Part shown: positions 37,687 to 48,602 of the stretch, one piece after another
How positions within the stretch are numbered: the stretch's first letter is position 1
How the letters are laid out: every line of letters starts with the position of its first letter
NCBI GenBank assembly: GCA_029838215.1
Contig: JALGVI010000017.1
Location: forward strand, 1 to 64,000
Origin: Candidatus Helarchaeota archaeon
Lineage (GTDB): Archaea > Asgardarchaeota > Lokiarchaeia > Helarchaeales > RDOG01
Length of the DNA stretch: 64,000 nt
Direction: 5' to 3'
The notes under the pieces: model-generated
Told to the model about the DNA's origin: nothing
Seen by the model: the letters and a program-made list of their open reading frames with translations, nothing else
Database searches by the model: none
Program-made: the position numbers and the translations under genes

Positions 37687-38697
37687 GTGACCACGATGTC
37701 CGAAATTCAAATAACACGACAACTAAGAGCTCATTTAAACAAGATAAAGAGAATTTTTGGGGTCGAAAATGTTGTTGTTTCACAACGTGATGGGAATCCC
37801 ATTGAAAGTGTAGGAGTTTGGCTTTCAAAACATGATATATTTGGATTATGTTCATCAACGTCTGCTATATTTAACGTTGCGGAAATATTGCATGGTTTTG
37901 ATTTGAATTATATACTCATTGATGGAAGAAATAGCAAGATTCTCATAGCGCCAATATACAATAAATCATCCCATTCTGAGTTGTCAGATGTACCTGAAAA
38001 TCAACCTCCTTCACGAGCTGAATTTTTTGTTTCTGTAACGACTCGACCAAAGGTAAATCTAGGGGGGATTTTCATTAAAATGCGACAAATTCTCCAAGAC
38101 ATTTCTTTTTCATTAGAAAAGTCGGGACAGGATTTTAAACCTCCGCTGAGAAATTTTTCCGAAACGGAAGTTCAAGATATTTTAAATTCATTCAAGGTGA
38201 AAGAGGAACTGGAATCAAACCAAGAAAATAAATCAATAAGCACATTTTCAATGAGGATGTCATCTGAGACTTCTGAAAAAATTAGGGATTGCGTTTACGA
38301 CTTCTTAAAAAACGTGCCTGGAGTGAAAATTGCGAGTGTTGCTTTAAATGGTGGTTATACTCTCTGTAAGTTTTCTTTGGATCCATTGATAGATAACCAA
38401 GGGGCCATGTCTTATAGCCTATATGACACAAGCCGCCGCATTATTTGGATGCTAAGAAAAACTCAATTAAATCACGTTCTTTGTGAATGTAAAAATCACG
38501 CTCATTTTATTTATGGCATTATAGATGGCTCCATCTTCAGCACTTATATCAAAAAATCAATGGATAAAAGGTTGGGACTTTTACGTTTGATTATCCCTCA
38601 ATATATACAAACGCTACAACAATACATGGGAGAAGCAAAAAAGGAGAAATTCAGTGAATTTGACTTCAAAGAATTACTTGAAGAACTTAATGTATGA
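37687..38697 (+). CDS. Tandem roadblock/LC7-like protein
   Basis: Two alpha/beta domains: FGVENVVVSQRDGNPIESVGVWLS... and VPGVKIASVALNGGYTLCKFS... Confidence 0.65.
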   Translation: MTTMSEIQITRQLRAHLNKIKRIFGVENVVVSQRDGNPIESVGVWLSKHDIFGLCSSTSAIFNVAEILHGFDLNYILIDGRNSKILIAPIYNKSSHSELSDVPENQPPSRAEFFVSVTTRPKVNLGGIFIKMRQILQDISFSLEKSGQDFKPPLRNFSETEVQDILNSFKVKEELESNQENKSISTFSMRMSSETSEKIRDCVYDFLKNVPGVKIASVALNGGYTLCKFSLDPLIDNQGAMSYSLYDTSRRIIWMLRKTQLNHVLCECKNHAHFIYGIIDGSIFSTYIKKSMDKRLGLLRLIIPQYIQTLQQYMGEAKKEKFSEFDFKELLEELNV

Positions 38698-39623
38698 AAA
38701 ACTCAAGGAGAAGATCTAGAATGGAGCAATATTTCTCTTTAAAAAACTTGATTCAAACACTAGGACGTTCAGACTTCTCTCTTTTGATCCATATGATACT
38801 TAATCGTGTTCCGATTTTAATAATTGGACAAGATGAATCGTTGGTTGATGAACTTGTATCTAAGTTAGTATCATTAGCGCCCCACAGGTCCGAATTAATT
38901 TATTATTCTGATTTCGTTGATGAATACGACTATAAAACTCTTCTCCAGGAAGAAAATGACGATTTTAAAAGCCCCCGCATTATTATTAGATCTCCTTCAA
39001 ATGCATCACAACATGCAATTGAAAATATTTCTTCCCTAAAAGGATGGATATTGGGATATACGAATAAAAATGGAATGAAAGATCAAATTTTTAAGGATTT
39101 TTTAACTAAAGAAGAACCTTGTGTCGTGATATTCCTTAATCAACTGGATAAAATTAGGATTGATGTTTTTGGAATTAAAGTGAATGATTTGGATCTCTCA
39201 CTTGAAAAAAGGATTCTCACCAAAGCTATCAAGCAAACAGAAGTTGCTTTAGAGAAAATGAAACGCGTATTACATAAAAAAATAAAGATGAAAAAAGAAT
39301 CCGAAGTTCTTAAGGCAGTTATGAATTTCAGCATGGAGGAAGAGGAAATTCAGAAAAACATATTTCAAGAAGAAATACAATCTTTCGTACATGCAGCAAG
39401 TAGAGCATTAGCGGTTCTATCCAGAATAGATTTAGTTCATGAACTTGGGATGCAAATAAAAATCGCTGATAATACATTGCTTCGGACTATTGATTATGAA
39501 GATGTGAATATTAAACGGCTTTTAGACTTTATTAAATCGGAATTTGGAGTTGATTTTTTTTCATGCATTAAAGGTTCGTGGAAGGATCGCTCAGGAGATA
39601 AAATTGATGGACTATGGGGTTGA
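38694..39623 (+). CDS. Unknown protein, possible degenerate P-loop, coupled to roadblock and MglA genes
   Basis: ATGA overlap with upstream gene; VPILIIGQDESLVDEL and EEPCVVIFLNQ segments. Confidence 0.55.
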   Translation: MKNSRRRSRMEQYFSLKNLIQTLGRSDFSLLIHMILNRVPILIIGQDESLVDELVSKLVSLAPHRSELIYYSDFVDEYDYKTLLQEENDDFKSPRIIIRSPSNASQHAIENISSLKGWILGYTNKNGMKDQIFKDFLTKEEPCVVIFLNQLDKIRIDVFGIKVNDLDLSLEKRILTKAIKQTEVALEKMKRVLHKKIKMKKESEVLKAVMNFSMEEEEIQKNIFQEEIQSFVHAASRALAVLSRIDLVHELGMQIKIADNTLLRTIDYEDVNIKRLLDFIKSEFGVDFFSCIKGSWKDRSGDKIDGLWG

Positions 39624-39638
39624 TAGGAGGATTAATTA

Positions 39639-40196
39639 TTGTTTGTTGATTACGGAAAAAGAAAAGTAATGGTAAAACTTGTTTATTGGGGTGGTGCCAT
39701 GTCAGGGAAAACCACTTCCGTCAAATTTCTATTTCATTCATTCAATTCTGATAAATTATTGCACTCTATTGAAACAAGTACTGGTAGAACGTTATTTTTC
39801 GATTATGGAGAACTCATACTGAACCGAGGACAATGGGAATTTCATGTTAATGTATGGACTGCAACAGGTCAAGATTTTTATTGTGAAACTAGACCAACTG
39901 TTTTGGCTGGTGTAGATGGTATTATTTTCGTGGCAGATTCGAATCCCGAGTTACTTCAAGACAATTTAAAGAGTTGGATTGAACTTACATCAATTTTAGG
40001 TGCAAAAATTAAGTCTATCCCAATTATATTTTGTCTCAATAAGCGAGATCTTAACAACAAATTAACTTGTGAAGAATTCCAAAAGGCACTAGGAATTAAA
40101 GGGAAATTCAATGTTGTCGAAACAATAGCTACACATGGAGAGAACGTGCTTAAGACATTTCAATTAATGATAAAGAGCATATTAGAAAAGAATTAA
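39639..40196 (+). CDS. MglA-like small GTPase
   Basis: GGAMSGKTTSVK, GRTLFFDYG, WTATGQDFYCETR, DGIIFVADS, CLNKRD. Confidence 0.87.
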   Translation: MFVDYGKRKVMVKLVYWGGAMSGKTTSVKFLFHSFNSDKLLHSIETSTGRTLFFDYGELILNRGQWEFHVNVWTATGQDFYCETRPTVLAGVDGIIFVADSNPELLQDNLKSWIELTSILGAKIKSIPIIFCLNKRDLNNKLTCEEFQKALGIKGKFNVVETIATHGENVLKTFQLMIKSILEKN

Positions 40197-40235
40197 AAAT
40201 TTTCTTGGTGTTTAAACAACATCTTTACTTTTTGT

Positions 40236-40460
40236 CTAAACTGCCAATTCATTATCAATTTTTTCTCTTTTAACCTTGTTTTTAATCAGACAAGTTATAT
40301 ATCCTGCTATTCTATTTCTAAAATGTTTTGATTTATATATTATCAATTCATTTAACATTTTCTTATTATTCTCGAAATCTAAGTTAAACTTGTCTGGAAA
40401 CTGTTCATATATTTCATTTGAAATTCTCTTTATTGTCTCAGTTCTTACTTTTCCACACAT
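40236..40460 (-). CDS. rps17e: 30S ribosomal protein S17e
   Basis: GKVRTETIKRISNEIYEQFPDKFNLDFENNKKML...RNRIAGYITCLIK. Confidence 0.93.
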   Translation of the reverse strand: MCGKVRTETIKRISNEIYEQFPDKFNLDFENNKKMLNELIIYKSKHFRNRIAGYITCLIKNKVKREKIDNELAV

Positions 40461-40765
40461 TTTTTAAACCATTTCCTTGTCTATCAATGTCTGTGAAGTA
40501 ATTTCCATTTTGATTTTTATATTTTATTCAAAATGAAATTTATGATTTCTTTTTATCAATATTGATTGAAAAGGTTTTTTCTTTTTCTATTACCTCCTAA
40601 TTTAAAATTCAAGCTTCTCTCTATGAGTGTATTACGTGATAGTTCCTAAGTTTAAGCTGACGATCCCTCAGACCGGCCTACGAAAAACTACATTTTATGG
40701 TCTTTTCTCGTCTAAAAATTCATAATTTAACATTCTTTTTCTCATTAACATGAACCTGTTAAAAT

Positions 40766-41857
40766 GTGGAGGATATGTCAATGATTAAAAAATCAGTCAA
40801 AGAAATACAAAACTTAGACTTGGAATGTGAACACGAGCCCTTTCTAGATGAAATTCGTGGAGAATATACATGTTCGAAGTGCGGTCTAGTGCTTTCCACG
40901 TTGTATATATCTCCTTCCTACCAATTAAATGAGAATAATTTCGATACTTCAAATTCATCCAGAAATTATGTTGCATTGGGAGATAGGGTAAACATCGTCG
41001 ATGGTCTTGGAAGCTTTATTGATTATCAGTATTCATCATACTTTTTGGACAAGAAAGGATTACCAGTATCCGCTCATTACCAAACATTATTTAAAAGATT
41101 AAAATATCGATATGATTTAAGAGCACGAATTTGTAATCGAGAAACTCATTATCGGGCATTAAAAACATTGAATAAGATTGTTTCTTTTCTAAATTTGAAC
41201 GATAAAATTAGGGATCGAGCCGCATATTTTTATCAAAAAATTATAAAAAACGAAGAAAAAAAAGAAATTACAAATCACTTGGCTTTAGTTGCACTCTGTC
41301 TTCTCCTAGCAACCCGTGAATATAAAGAAAAGGCTCCTATTACAATTCAAGAAATTACTAAAGCCTTTCAGAAACTTGGACATCGTGTAAGTGAACGATC
41401 CCTCATTCAACTTGCACTAAAAATTCGCCCTAAATACAATCACCTATTCTTGAAACAGACTCGCTTGAGCGAACATTACATGCCTCGGATCATTTCCCAA
41501 GTCATAAACAATCCAGAAATACGGGAGCGCCTCGCCATATATAATCGCAACATTGAAGATTATCAGAAGAAATTAAGGATCATAAGTCAAAAAATTCTGT
41601 CTGAAATTAATAAAGAAATGAGAGGTGGTAGAAACCCTCATATTTTTGCGGTTGCTGTTCTCTATTGCGCAGATCAAATCATTTCAAAAAGAGAAAAGAA
41701 ACACGCCATCCTGACTCAAAAACTCCTGTCGAGAGCAACAAATGCTGCCGAATATTCAATTAGGGATCATTGGAGAGCCATACTTTATGAATATTTTAAG
41801 AAAGCGCGAGATGAAGGAAGATTGCATGATTTTTATCAAAATTCAATTTTTAAGTAA
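40766..41857 (+). CDS. tfb: Transcription initiation factor B (TFB)
   Basis: Zinc ribbon CEHEPFLDEIRGEYTCSKCGLVLS; two cyclin-like repeats. Confidence 0.85.
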   Translation: MEDMSMIKKSVKEIQNLDLECEHEPFLDEIRGEYTCSKCGLVLSTLYISPSYQLNENNFDTSNSSRNYVALGDRVNIVDGLGSFIDYQYSSYFLDKKGLPVSAHYQTLFKRLKYRYDLRARICNRETHYRALKTLNKIVSFLNLNDKIRDRAAYFYQKIIKNEEKKEITNHLALVALCLLLATREYKEKAPITIQEITKAFQKLGHRVSERSLIQLALKIRPKYNHLFLKQTRLSEHYMPRIISQVINNPEIRERLAIYNRNIEDYQKKLRIISQKILSEINKEMRGGRNPHIFAVAVLYCADQIISKREKKHAILTQKLLSRATNAAEYSIRDHWRAILYEYFKKARDEGRLHDFYQNSIFK

Positions 41858-41868
41858 TTTTTTCGTTC

Positions 41869-43446
41869 CTAGTATAAAAAAATTGAAAAAATGAAGACTG
41901 TTAATATGTAAATCAAAAAAGATATGAAGGAATTAAAGAACTTTTTATCCAAATTTACCACATCTGCTAAAAATAAAGCCGTAAAAAGTGTCATGCTTAA
42001 TAAAAAGACATATAATGGCCAGATTGTTATGATGTGAAATAAGTTTAAGGAAATGCTTGAAAGATTTGGAGATTGAAAAATTTGAAAGGAATAATATAAT
42101 AGAGGCGAGATTGAAGTAAGCATCCCAAGCACGCCACTTAAAACAATACAAAGAAATCTAACTTTAAAATGCTGTGCTTTTAATAAAATTAACCGTTCTT
42201 CTGTTAATTGTTGATTAATTTTTAGTTGAGTTAATATAGATATTAATCGAATTCCTGTCTCTCTACTGCTCTTTCGGAGCATTCTCTGAACTAGGCTAAC
42301 AAGTTTCTTTGAATGTGGATTTTGAAGTTGAACTGAAAAAAGATGCCAAAAATCTTCAAATGAATGGCCGTTTTTAAGCAAAACATCCTGAGTGGTGTCT
42401 ATGATGCTCAATATATTGCTTGATGAATTCTTAAGCGCATCTGTATATGCTTTTTCTTCCGAATTATATCTTTTCAATGAGTTTGCAAAATATAGAAGAA
42501 ATTCGGTAAGATCAAGAAATTCCCGATTCATTTTCAACCATTTCTTTCTTTGTAGGTTTGGTGAGAATACATCTATTTCTCCAAATATCTGAAGTGATGT
42601 TTTAAACAGTTTTGAACGAATGAAAATAAATATCATGATGATTATGGGAATTAAAATGATTGTAATTGCATTAGCTGCAAGTCCGTAAAAACTTAGGAAT
42701 AAAGTAATGATAAAAGGCAAAAATATGCATAAGCCTATTAAGAATATTAATTTACTTTCCAATTCTTTTGTATATCTTTTATATTCTGCTTGCTTTTCAA
42801 CGTAATTCAATTCCAAAAAGTCTGTAATTAAATCTCTCTTAAAATTATTCGATAATAAATTCTGTATTCTCTCTTTTAATGTATTGCTTGGTTGGGTTTC
42901 AGCAAAGTTCCATAAGAGAATTTCTGGATCTTCTCCATTATTTACACCTTTCAAAATTTCTTGAAATTTGCTTGAGATAACAGGATATGCTCCATTTGCA
43001 ATGAGTTCAATTCCATCTAGAATTGAATGATTCGTCTTTAACATTAATAGTAAATCTTGAAAAGCCAGTTCTGTTCCAAAAATAATTTGTATCCTTATTT
43101 TATCATAATAGAAGATTAAGCGATTTTTCAGGTAAATATAACTAAAAAGAGCAAACATTGTGGATATAACAAATGATATAAAGATATTAAACAGTATGAG
43201 GAAAAAGAAAGTAGTTGAGAATATAAAAATAGAAAAAATAATGGATGCTCCAATAATTTCATTTGGATTCAAACCTGTTTCAATAAAAAAATACTTGCAC
43301 GCTTTGTTTAGTTTATCATCCTGAATGAATTTTGATACGAATTTAATTCCTGGAAAATTTCCAAGGAGTTTAAACAAACGAGCTAAGTTTTTCATTTTTC
43401 CAGTTTTTATTTTTAAATGTCTCTTAAAAACGCCCCGCGTTGTCAA
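41869..43446 (-). CDS. TadC/T2SF-like pilus assembly membrane protein
   Basis: Two GSPII-F-like membrane halves; downstream of secretion ATPase. Confidence 0.75.
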   Translation of the reverse strand: MTTRGVFKRHLKIKTGKMKNLARLFKLLGNFPGIKFVSKFIQDDKLNKACKYFFIETGLNPNEIIGASIIFSIFIFSTTFFFLILFNIFISFVISTMFALFSYIYLKNRLIFYYDKIRIQIIFGTELAFQDLLLMLKTNHSILDGIELIANGAYPVISSKFQEILKGVNNGEDPEILLWNFAETQPSNTLKERIQNLLSNNFKRDLITDFLELNYVEKQAEYKRYTKELESKLIFLIGLCIFLPFIITLFLSFYGLAANAITIILIPIIIMIFIFIRSKLFKTSLQIFGEIDVFSPNLQRKKWLKMNREFLDLTEFLLYFANSLKRYNSEEKAYTDALKNSSSNILSIIDTTQDVLLKNGHSFEDFWHLFSVQLQNPHSKKLVSLVQRMLRKSSRETGIRLISILTQLKINQQLTEERLILLKAQHFKVRFLCIVLSGVLGMLTSISPLLYYSFQIFQSPNLSSISLNLFHIITIWPLYVFLLSMTLFTALFLADVVNLDKKFFNSFISFLIYILTVFIFSIFLY

Positions 43447-43685
43447 GAACCTAAAATTATAGTTAGAAATTTATACGTTAACGTAATTATCATTAATATT
43501 GCCACCAAAAAAATAAGAGGATAAAAAAAAGTAGGAATATCTGGAAGAATGCCGAGAATAAATGTTCCGGTAATTAAAAAAACGGTCGCACAAAATAGGA
43601 AAGAGTATGTTTCATCGCAAAATGGAATATATATCATCTCAATTATCCAGAAAATCAAGATTATGAGAATAAATACTTCTATCAA
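43443..43685 (-). CDS. Small membrane protein of secretion cassette
   Basis: 80 aa hydrophobic, overlaps both neighbours by 4 nt. Confidence 0.6.
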   Translation of the reverse strand: MIEVFILIILIFWIIEMIYIPFCDETYSFLFCATVFLITGTFILGILPDIPTFFYPLIFLVAILMIITLTYKFLTIILGS

Positions 43686-45883
43686 CTGATTTCCTCTCGT
43701 ACAAGCGGCTTCTCGTTGAAATCACGCACATTTTTTGTTGTTTTAAAAAAAACACACATTTTTTTATTAATTGAGCTAAGTTCTGTAGTATTATTAATTC
43801 TAAATGAATTAAATATCGTTTTAAGTTCGTTAATTTCCCAAAGAAATAACTTAGGAGTAATGATTTCTAAACAGGATTCCCTTATTTTATTTACAATTGA
43901 AGAAATATCATAAAATTCTTCCCATGATGAAAAATCTGAAATTAAATCATCTTTTAATGGGTCTCTATGAAAAAGTGTGTTAATCTTTATTTCTCCTGTC
44001 CTCTCCATTTTTGCAACTTCATCAATTTTGATTACTCTTCTCCCTAAATCTGTTTTTCCCATTTGGATGATTAAATCGATGTTACCAATGGCGGTTTTAG
44101 GAATTTGCTCATCTTCTAGCCAACGTTCAATGATTAAGTTGGAATTTGTTCCATGACAAGTTCCAAGACAACTTTGTAATCCTACCTTTAATAAAAAAAA
44201 GAAAGCATGAATAGTTTCTGTATGGATTAATTCACCGATGATAACAATGTCAGGAGTTCGATGTAATGTCTCACGAACTTGATAGCTTTTAGTGGTTTCT
44301 TCATGTACGTGATCCCTGCGTGATAATTTAAATCTCATTTGGTGTTTTCCGTACAAAAATTGGGGAAGGCTTTCTACAACATCTTCAATATATATTTTTC
44401 TCCATGAAGAAGGTGTTAAGAAGTCAAGAGCGTTCAACAAGGTCGTTTTTCCTGAACCTGGTTCTCCGATGATAATAATGCTTCGCTTGTGAAACAGGAA
44501 AAAACAAACAAGAGCAAGCGATTCAGCATTAATCGTCCTTGATTTTAAGAGTTCGGTAATGGAAAATACTTTTCTCCGTAATTTTCGAACTGTAAAGTTT
44601 ACCTTATCTACAGCCAGAGGGCTTACATTCATTTCTACACGAATTTGAAAGAAATCAGTTAAAATTTCAGTTTTTAATGACGGTTTTTCCTCATTTAATG
44701 ATAAATTACTTTCCGCCCTTAATCTAGTTCGAAAGTTTTTTATTTCGTCAAAATCGAGATAAAGATTTGTTTTACATCTGCCCCACTTCTCATGATCTAG
44801 ATATAAGGCTGTTCCAGGGCCATCAAAATAGATCTCCTCAATATTTTGATCTAAAAATAATGGAAGTAGCTTATTTAGACCGATTGATTCAAAACAAATT
44901 AGATGCTGGAATCGTTCTTCACGTTCATGAGGTAACAAATCAAAATTGATTAAAATGGATTTAACTGCTTTCATGCGGTTCTTTAAAAGTCTATTAAAAT
45001 TTAAAATTGAACGTTTTTCAACTTGCAACATATTCGAATCTTGGAGATTCGTTAACATCTTGGATATTCTCTGCTTTTGATTTGAATTTAAATCAAAATA
45101 TCTTTTAATCTCATATTCTTTTTCAAGTGAATTGCTCTCATAGATTGAAATCACATAAGGTCCAACATTATATTGTTCATTGAGAATTTTTTTGTTAGAT
45201 TGTTTATTTATTGTTTCTATGTCTTGCCTTCTATGTCCTGTCGAAGGTGGAAGGTAAATTTCGAGGAATTCGGCAAATTTGATGCTGGGATCTTTTTTAA
45301 AAAAAGCGTAATAATCCTGAATTAATTTCAACTTTTCTAATTCTTTTTTTACATACTGTAGAAATTCAATATATTTATATGAGCAGCGTTTACAATTTAT
45401 ATCGGATTTTTTAATTAGCTCTTGTTCCTTTTTGATTTCATATGAAACGTCAAAAAGCGTTTTTAATGGATTATTCAAGAATTCTGCAAATCCATAAATA
45501 TCCTTAAAATTTAATTTCAAAAAAAATATCCGTTTTTGCTTACAAGAATAATTTTTTGAGCAATTTATATCCACTAATGAAACGGTCATTATCCTTTCTT
45601 CAATTCTTTTTGCTATTCTAACCAAATTTTTGAATTTTTTTGTTTTATTTTCATTTATATGAATTGTCTGATCAGGCTTTTCTATGAATATGTCATCAAA
45701 TTCATATTCGTTTTCCTTAATTATTTTCAAGATTTCCTTAAAACACGGAGCAAGAACGGCATCCCTGCCTTGATTTTGACATTGATTTTCACAATATATG
45801 AATAATCGGTTGATTTTTTTTGTTACGTTATTATTTTCCACATTTTCCAACAAGATTGGTTGAAATTTATGGGAACAATTCAT
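43682..45883 (-). CDS. Type II/IV secretion ATPase (TadA/FlaI-like) with Cys-rich N-terminal region
   Basis: IIIGEPGSGKTTLLNAL Walker A, DIVIIGELIHTETIH, CLGTCHGTNS; N-terminal CxxxC/CxxC cysteines. Confidence 0.88.
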   Translation of the reverse strand: MNCSHKFQPILLENVENNNVTKKINRLFIYCENQCQNQGRDAVLAPCFKEILKIIKENEYEFDDIFIEKPDQTIHINENKTKKFKNLVRIAKRIEERIMTVSLVDINCSKNYSCKQKRIFFLKLNFKDIYGFAEFLNNPLKTLFDVSYEIKKEQELIKKSDINCKRCSYKYIEFLQYVKKELEKLKLIQDYYAFFKKDPSIKFAEFLEIYLPPSTGHRRQDIETINKQSNKKILNEQYNVGPYVISIYESNSLEKEYEIKRYFDLNSNQKQRISKMLTNLQDSNMLQVEKRSILNFNRLLKNRMKAVKSILINFDLLPHEREERFQHLICFESIGLNKLLPLFLDQNIEEIYFDGPGTALYLDHEKWGRCKTNLYLDFDEIKNFRTRLRAESNLSLNEEKPSLKTEILTDFFQIRVEMNVSPLAVDKVNFTVRKLRRKVFSITELLKSRTINAESLALVCFFLFHKRSIIIIGEPGSGKTTLLNALDFLTPSSWRKIYIEDVVESLPQFLYGKHQMRFKLSRRDHVHEETTKSYQVRETLHRTPDIVIIGELIHTETIHAFFFLLKVGLQSCLGTCHGTNSNLIIERWLEDEQIPKTAIGNIDLIIQMGKTDLGRRVIKIDEVAKMERTGEIKINTLFHRDPLKDDLISDFSSWEEFYDISSIVNKIRESCLEIITPKLFLWEINELKTIFNSFRINNTTELSSINKKMCVFFKTTKNVRDFNEKPLVREEIS

Positions 45884-46154
45884 ATTGAATTCCCTTTTTC
45901 TTCCTAAATTTTAAATAAATTTATAAACGAGTAATTCATGCGAAAAATTTCGATTTTTTTTATTTGAAAGATTTGTCTAATTAAAGGATTCACGTGGTTA
46001 TGTAAATCCTATCCAATTTTCGAGTTTCAGGGATGAATGATAAGATCCTATCTAAACTTCTTCTCGAACGATATTTAAACACAACAAACAAAATTCAAAC
46101 AAGGAAAAAAACAATATTTGTGAAGAAGTAAACAATCAAATTTTTAATCCAAAT

Positions 46155-47789
46155 TTGTTTCTACTAAATAAGAAAAAATGGAAATATAACATTATGTTCA
46201 TTCCAACTCATAACTTGAATTCTATCGAAACGGATATTCTTGTAATTGGGAGTGGTATTGCTGGACTTTTTTTTTCCATCAAGGCTTCCAGATTCGCAAA
46301 TATCATAATTATCACAAAACGAGAAAAAGAAGAAGCCAACACACAATATGCGCAAGGAGGCATTGCAAGTGTCACTACTTCAGATGATTCTTTCGAAGAT
46401 CACGTGAGAGATACGTTGATTGCAGGAGATGGTTTATGTAGCCGCCCTGTTGTTGAAGAAGTTGTGGAAAAAGGACCTGAAATGATCGAAGAATTAATCG
46501 GATTGGGTGTGAAATTTTCGAAGAAACCTGTTGGGAAAGGATATGATTTAGGTATTGAAGGAGGTCATTCAAAAAGAAGGGTTTTTCATGCTGCAGATAT
46601 GACTGGAAAAGAAGTTCAAACAGTATTATTAAATCGAATAATGGAAAAAGAAAATGTAAGAATACTAGAATATCATATTGCAATCGATTTAGTATGCCAA
46701 AATGGAAAATGTATCGGAGCTTATGTCTTAGATATAAAAAATAAAAAAGTTATTAACGTATCTGCAAAGATAACAGTTTTGGCTACTGGTGGGGCAGGAA
46801 AAGTATACCTTTATACCAGTAATCCTGATATTGCGACAGGGGACGGCATTGCGATGGCATATAGAGCTGGTGCAACCATTCTTAATATGGAATTTTTTCA
46901 ATTCCATCCAACTTGCTTATACCACCCTTATGCGAAATCTTTTCTGATCTCTGAAGCGCTTCGAGGGGAAGGAGCAGTTTTGAAAGACAAAAATGGTAAG
47001 GAATTTATGATTAATTATCACAAACAAAAAAGTCTGGCCCCTCGTGATATCGTAGCACGCGCTATAGATAATGAATTAAAGAAGAGCGGGGATGATTGCG
47101 TCTTTCTGGACATTAGTTTTAAAAATCCTGATTTTATTAAAAAAAGATTTCCTGGAATCTACAAGAAATGTTTAAATTTTGGGATTGATATCACAAAGGA
47201 TCCCATACCTGTTGTTCCTGCTGCTCATTATTCATGTGGTGGTATTAAGGCTACCCTTGATGGTCAAACCGACATTCAAAACCTACTTGCGATTGGAGAA
47301 GTAACATGTACTGGACTTCATGGGGCAAACCGATTAGCGAGCAACTCACTTCTAGAAGGACTTGTAAGTTCTTTTAAAGCATCAGAAAAATGCAGGTTAC
47401 TTTTGAGATTCGATATAAAAAATCAGAGATTTGCATGTTGGGAATCAGGTAATGCAGTGGATAGTAATGAAGCGGTTATCATTTCTCAAAATTGGGACGA
47501 AATTAGAAGATTTATGTGGAATTACGTGGGAATTGTCCGTACAGATAAGCGTCTAGAACGAGCAAAAAAAAGAATAGTAATGTTACGAGATGAAATTAAT
47601 GAATATTACTGGGACTTTATTGTTACTTCAGATTTAATAGAATTACGAAATCTCGCAACAGTGGCGGAGATCATAATCGATTCAGCATTATTAAGGAAGG
47701 AAAGCAGAGGAATTCATTATAATCTCGATCATCTCGAAAAGATCGAGCCGAGAAATACGGAAATAAGAAAAAAACGCACTTGGGTTTAG
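46155..47789 (+). CDS. nadB: L-aspartate oxidase
   Basis: VIGSGIAGLFFSIKA; EANTQYAQGGIASV; EGGHSKRRVFHAADMTG; HYSCGGI; GLHGANRLASNSLLE. Confidence 0.95.
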   Translation: MFLLNKKKWKYNIMFIPTHNLNSIETDILVIGSGIAGLFFSIKASRFANIIIITKREKEEANTQYAQGGIASVTTSDDSFEDHVRDTLIAGDGLCSRPVVEEVVEKGPEMIEELIGLGVKFSKKPVGKGYDLGIEGGHSKRRVFHAADMTGKEVQTVLLNRIMEKENVRILEYHIAIDLVCQNGKCIGAYVLDIKNKKVINVSAKITVLATGGAGKVYLYTSNPDIATGDGIAMAYRAGATILNMEFFQFHPTCLYHPYAKSFLISEALRGEGAVLKDKNGKEFMINYHKQKSLAPRDIVARAIDNELKKSGDDCVFLDISFKNPDFIKKRFPGIYKKCLNFGIDITKDPIPVVPAAHYSCGGIKATLDGQTDIQNLLAIGEVTCTGLHGANRLASNSLLEGLVSSFKASEKCRLLLRFDIKNQRFACWESGNAVDSNEAVIISQNWDEIRRFMWNYVGIVRTDKRLERAKKRIVMLRDEINEYYWDFIVTSDLIELRNLATVAEIIIDSALLRKESRGIHYNLDHLEKIEPRNTEIRKKRTWV

Positions 47790-48580
47790 TATTCTTGAAC
47801 TTGATTAACGAGGGTATTGCTATCGAAATCAGAATATTAGCCATCTCTTCAATTCCATTGATCGAAAAAAAAATCGGTCTTCCTACTCTTTCACGATTAA
47901 TTTTTGAAGCAATAAACCGCCAAGCAAATCTATCTAATGGTGACATTATTATAATTGCTCAAACGATAATTTCAAAAGCGGAAGGCCGAATATTCGATCT
48001 CAATGAATTTAAAGTAACAAGTGAAGCCGAAAAATTAGCAAAAGAGCTAAAAAAAGATCCTCGATTAATTGCTGCTATCTTGAGTGAATCCAAGCAAGTC
48101 TTAAAAAAAACGGATAAATCATTGATTGTAGAATTAAATTCTGGTCTAATCTGTGCTAATGCTGGAGTTGATCAATCCAATTCTGGAAAGAATAAGGTTA
48201 CCCTACTTCCAAAAGATCCTGATGGGAGTGCTCTGACAATTAAAAAAGAGATTAAAAAGATTTCGGGAAAATCCGTTGGAATCATCATTTCCGATACTCA
48301 AGGACGTGTGCTTCGAGAAGGTGCTGTAAACATTGGTCTTGGATTTTCTGGATTCAAGAATGGTATCTTGCATTATGAAGGAAAAACCGATCTTTTTGGT
48401 TTTAAACTTAAAACAACAGAAATCAACATCATTGATGAATTGGCATCAGCTGCAGAACTTTTGATGGGTGAAGCAAATGAAGGTATTCCTGTCGTTCTTA
48501 TTAAAGGATATAACTTTGAACCGGGTTATGATTCATCCAAATCTCTAATAAGAAATAGAAATAATCAATTATTCAAGTAA
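47780..48580 (+). CDS. cofE: Coenzyme F420-0:L-glutamate ligase
   Basis: GDIIIIAQTIISKAEG; NAGVDQSN; LPKDPDGSA; ISDTQGRVLREGAVN. Confidence 0.93.
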   Translation: MGLVFLNLINEGIAIEIRILAISSIPLIEKKIGLPTLSRLIFEAINRQANLSNGDIIIIAQTIISKAEGRIFDLNEFKVTSEAEKLAKELKKDPRLIAAILSESKQVLKKTDKSLIVELNSGLICANAGVDQSNSGKNKVTLLPKDPDGSALTIKKEIKKISGKSVGIIISDTQGRVLREGAVNIGLGFSGFKNGILHYEGKTDLFGFKLKTTEINIIDELASAAELLMGEANEGIPVVLIKGYNFEPGYDSSKSLIRNRNNQLFK

Positions 48581-48602
48581 GGAAAGAGTTATCTTAATTT
48601 CT

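Noticed and set aside
40636-40690. GC-rich patch with CTGA/TCAG (possible C/D sRNA) between S17e and TFB
   Set aside because: No convincing full C, D, C', D' box set on either strand; could be a TFB/S17e 5' element but unsupported.
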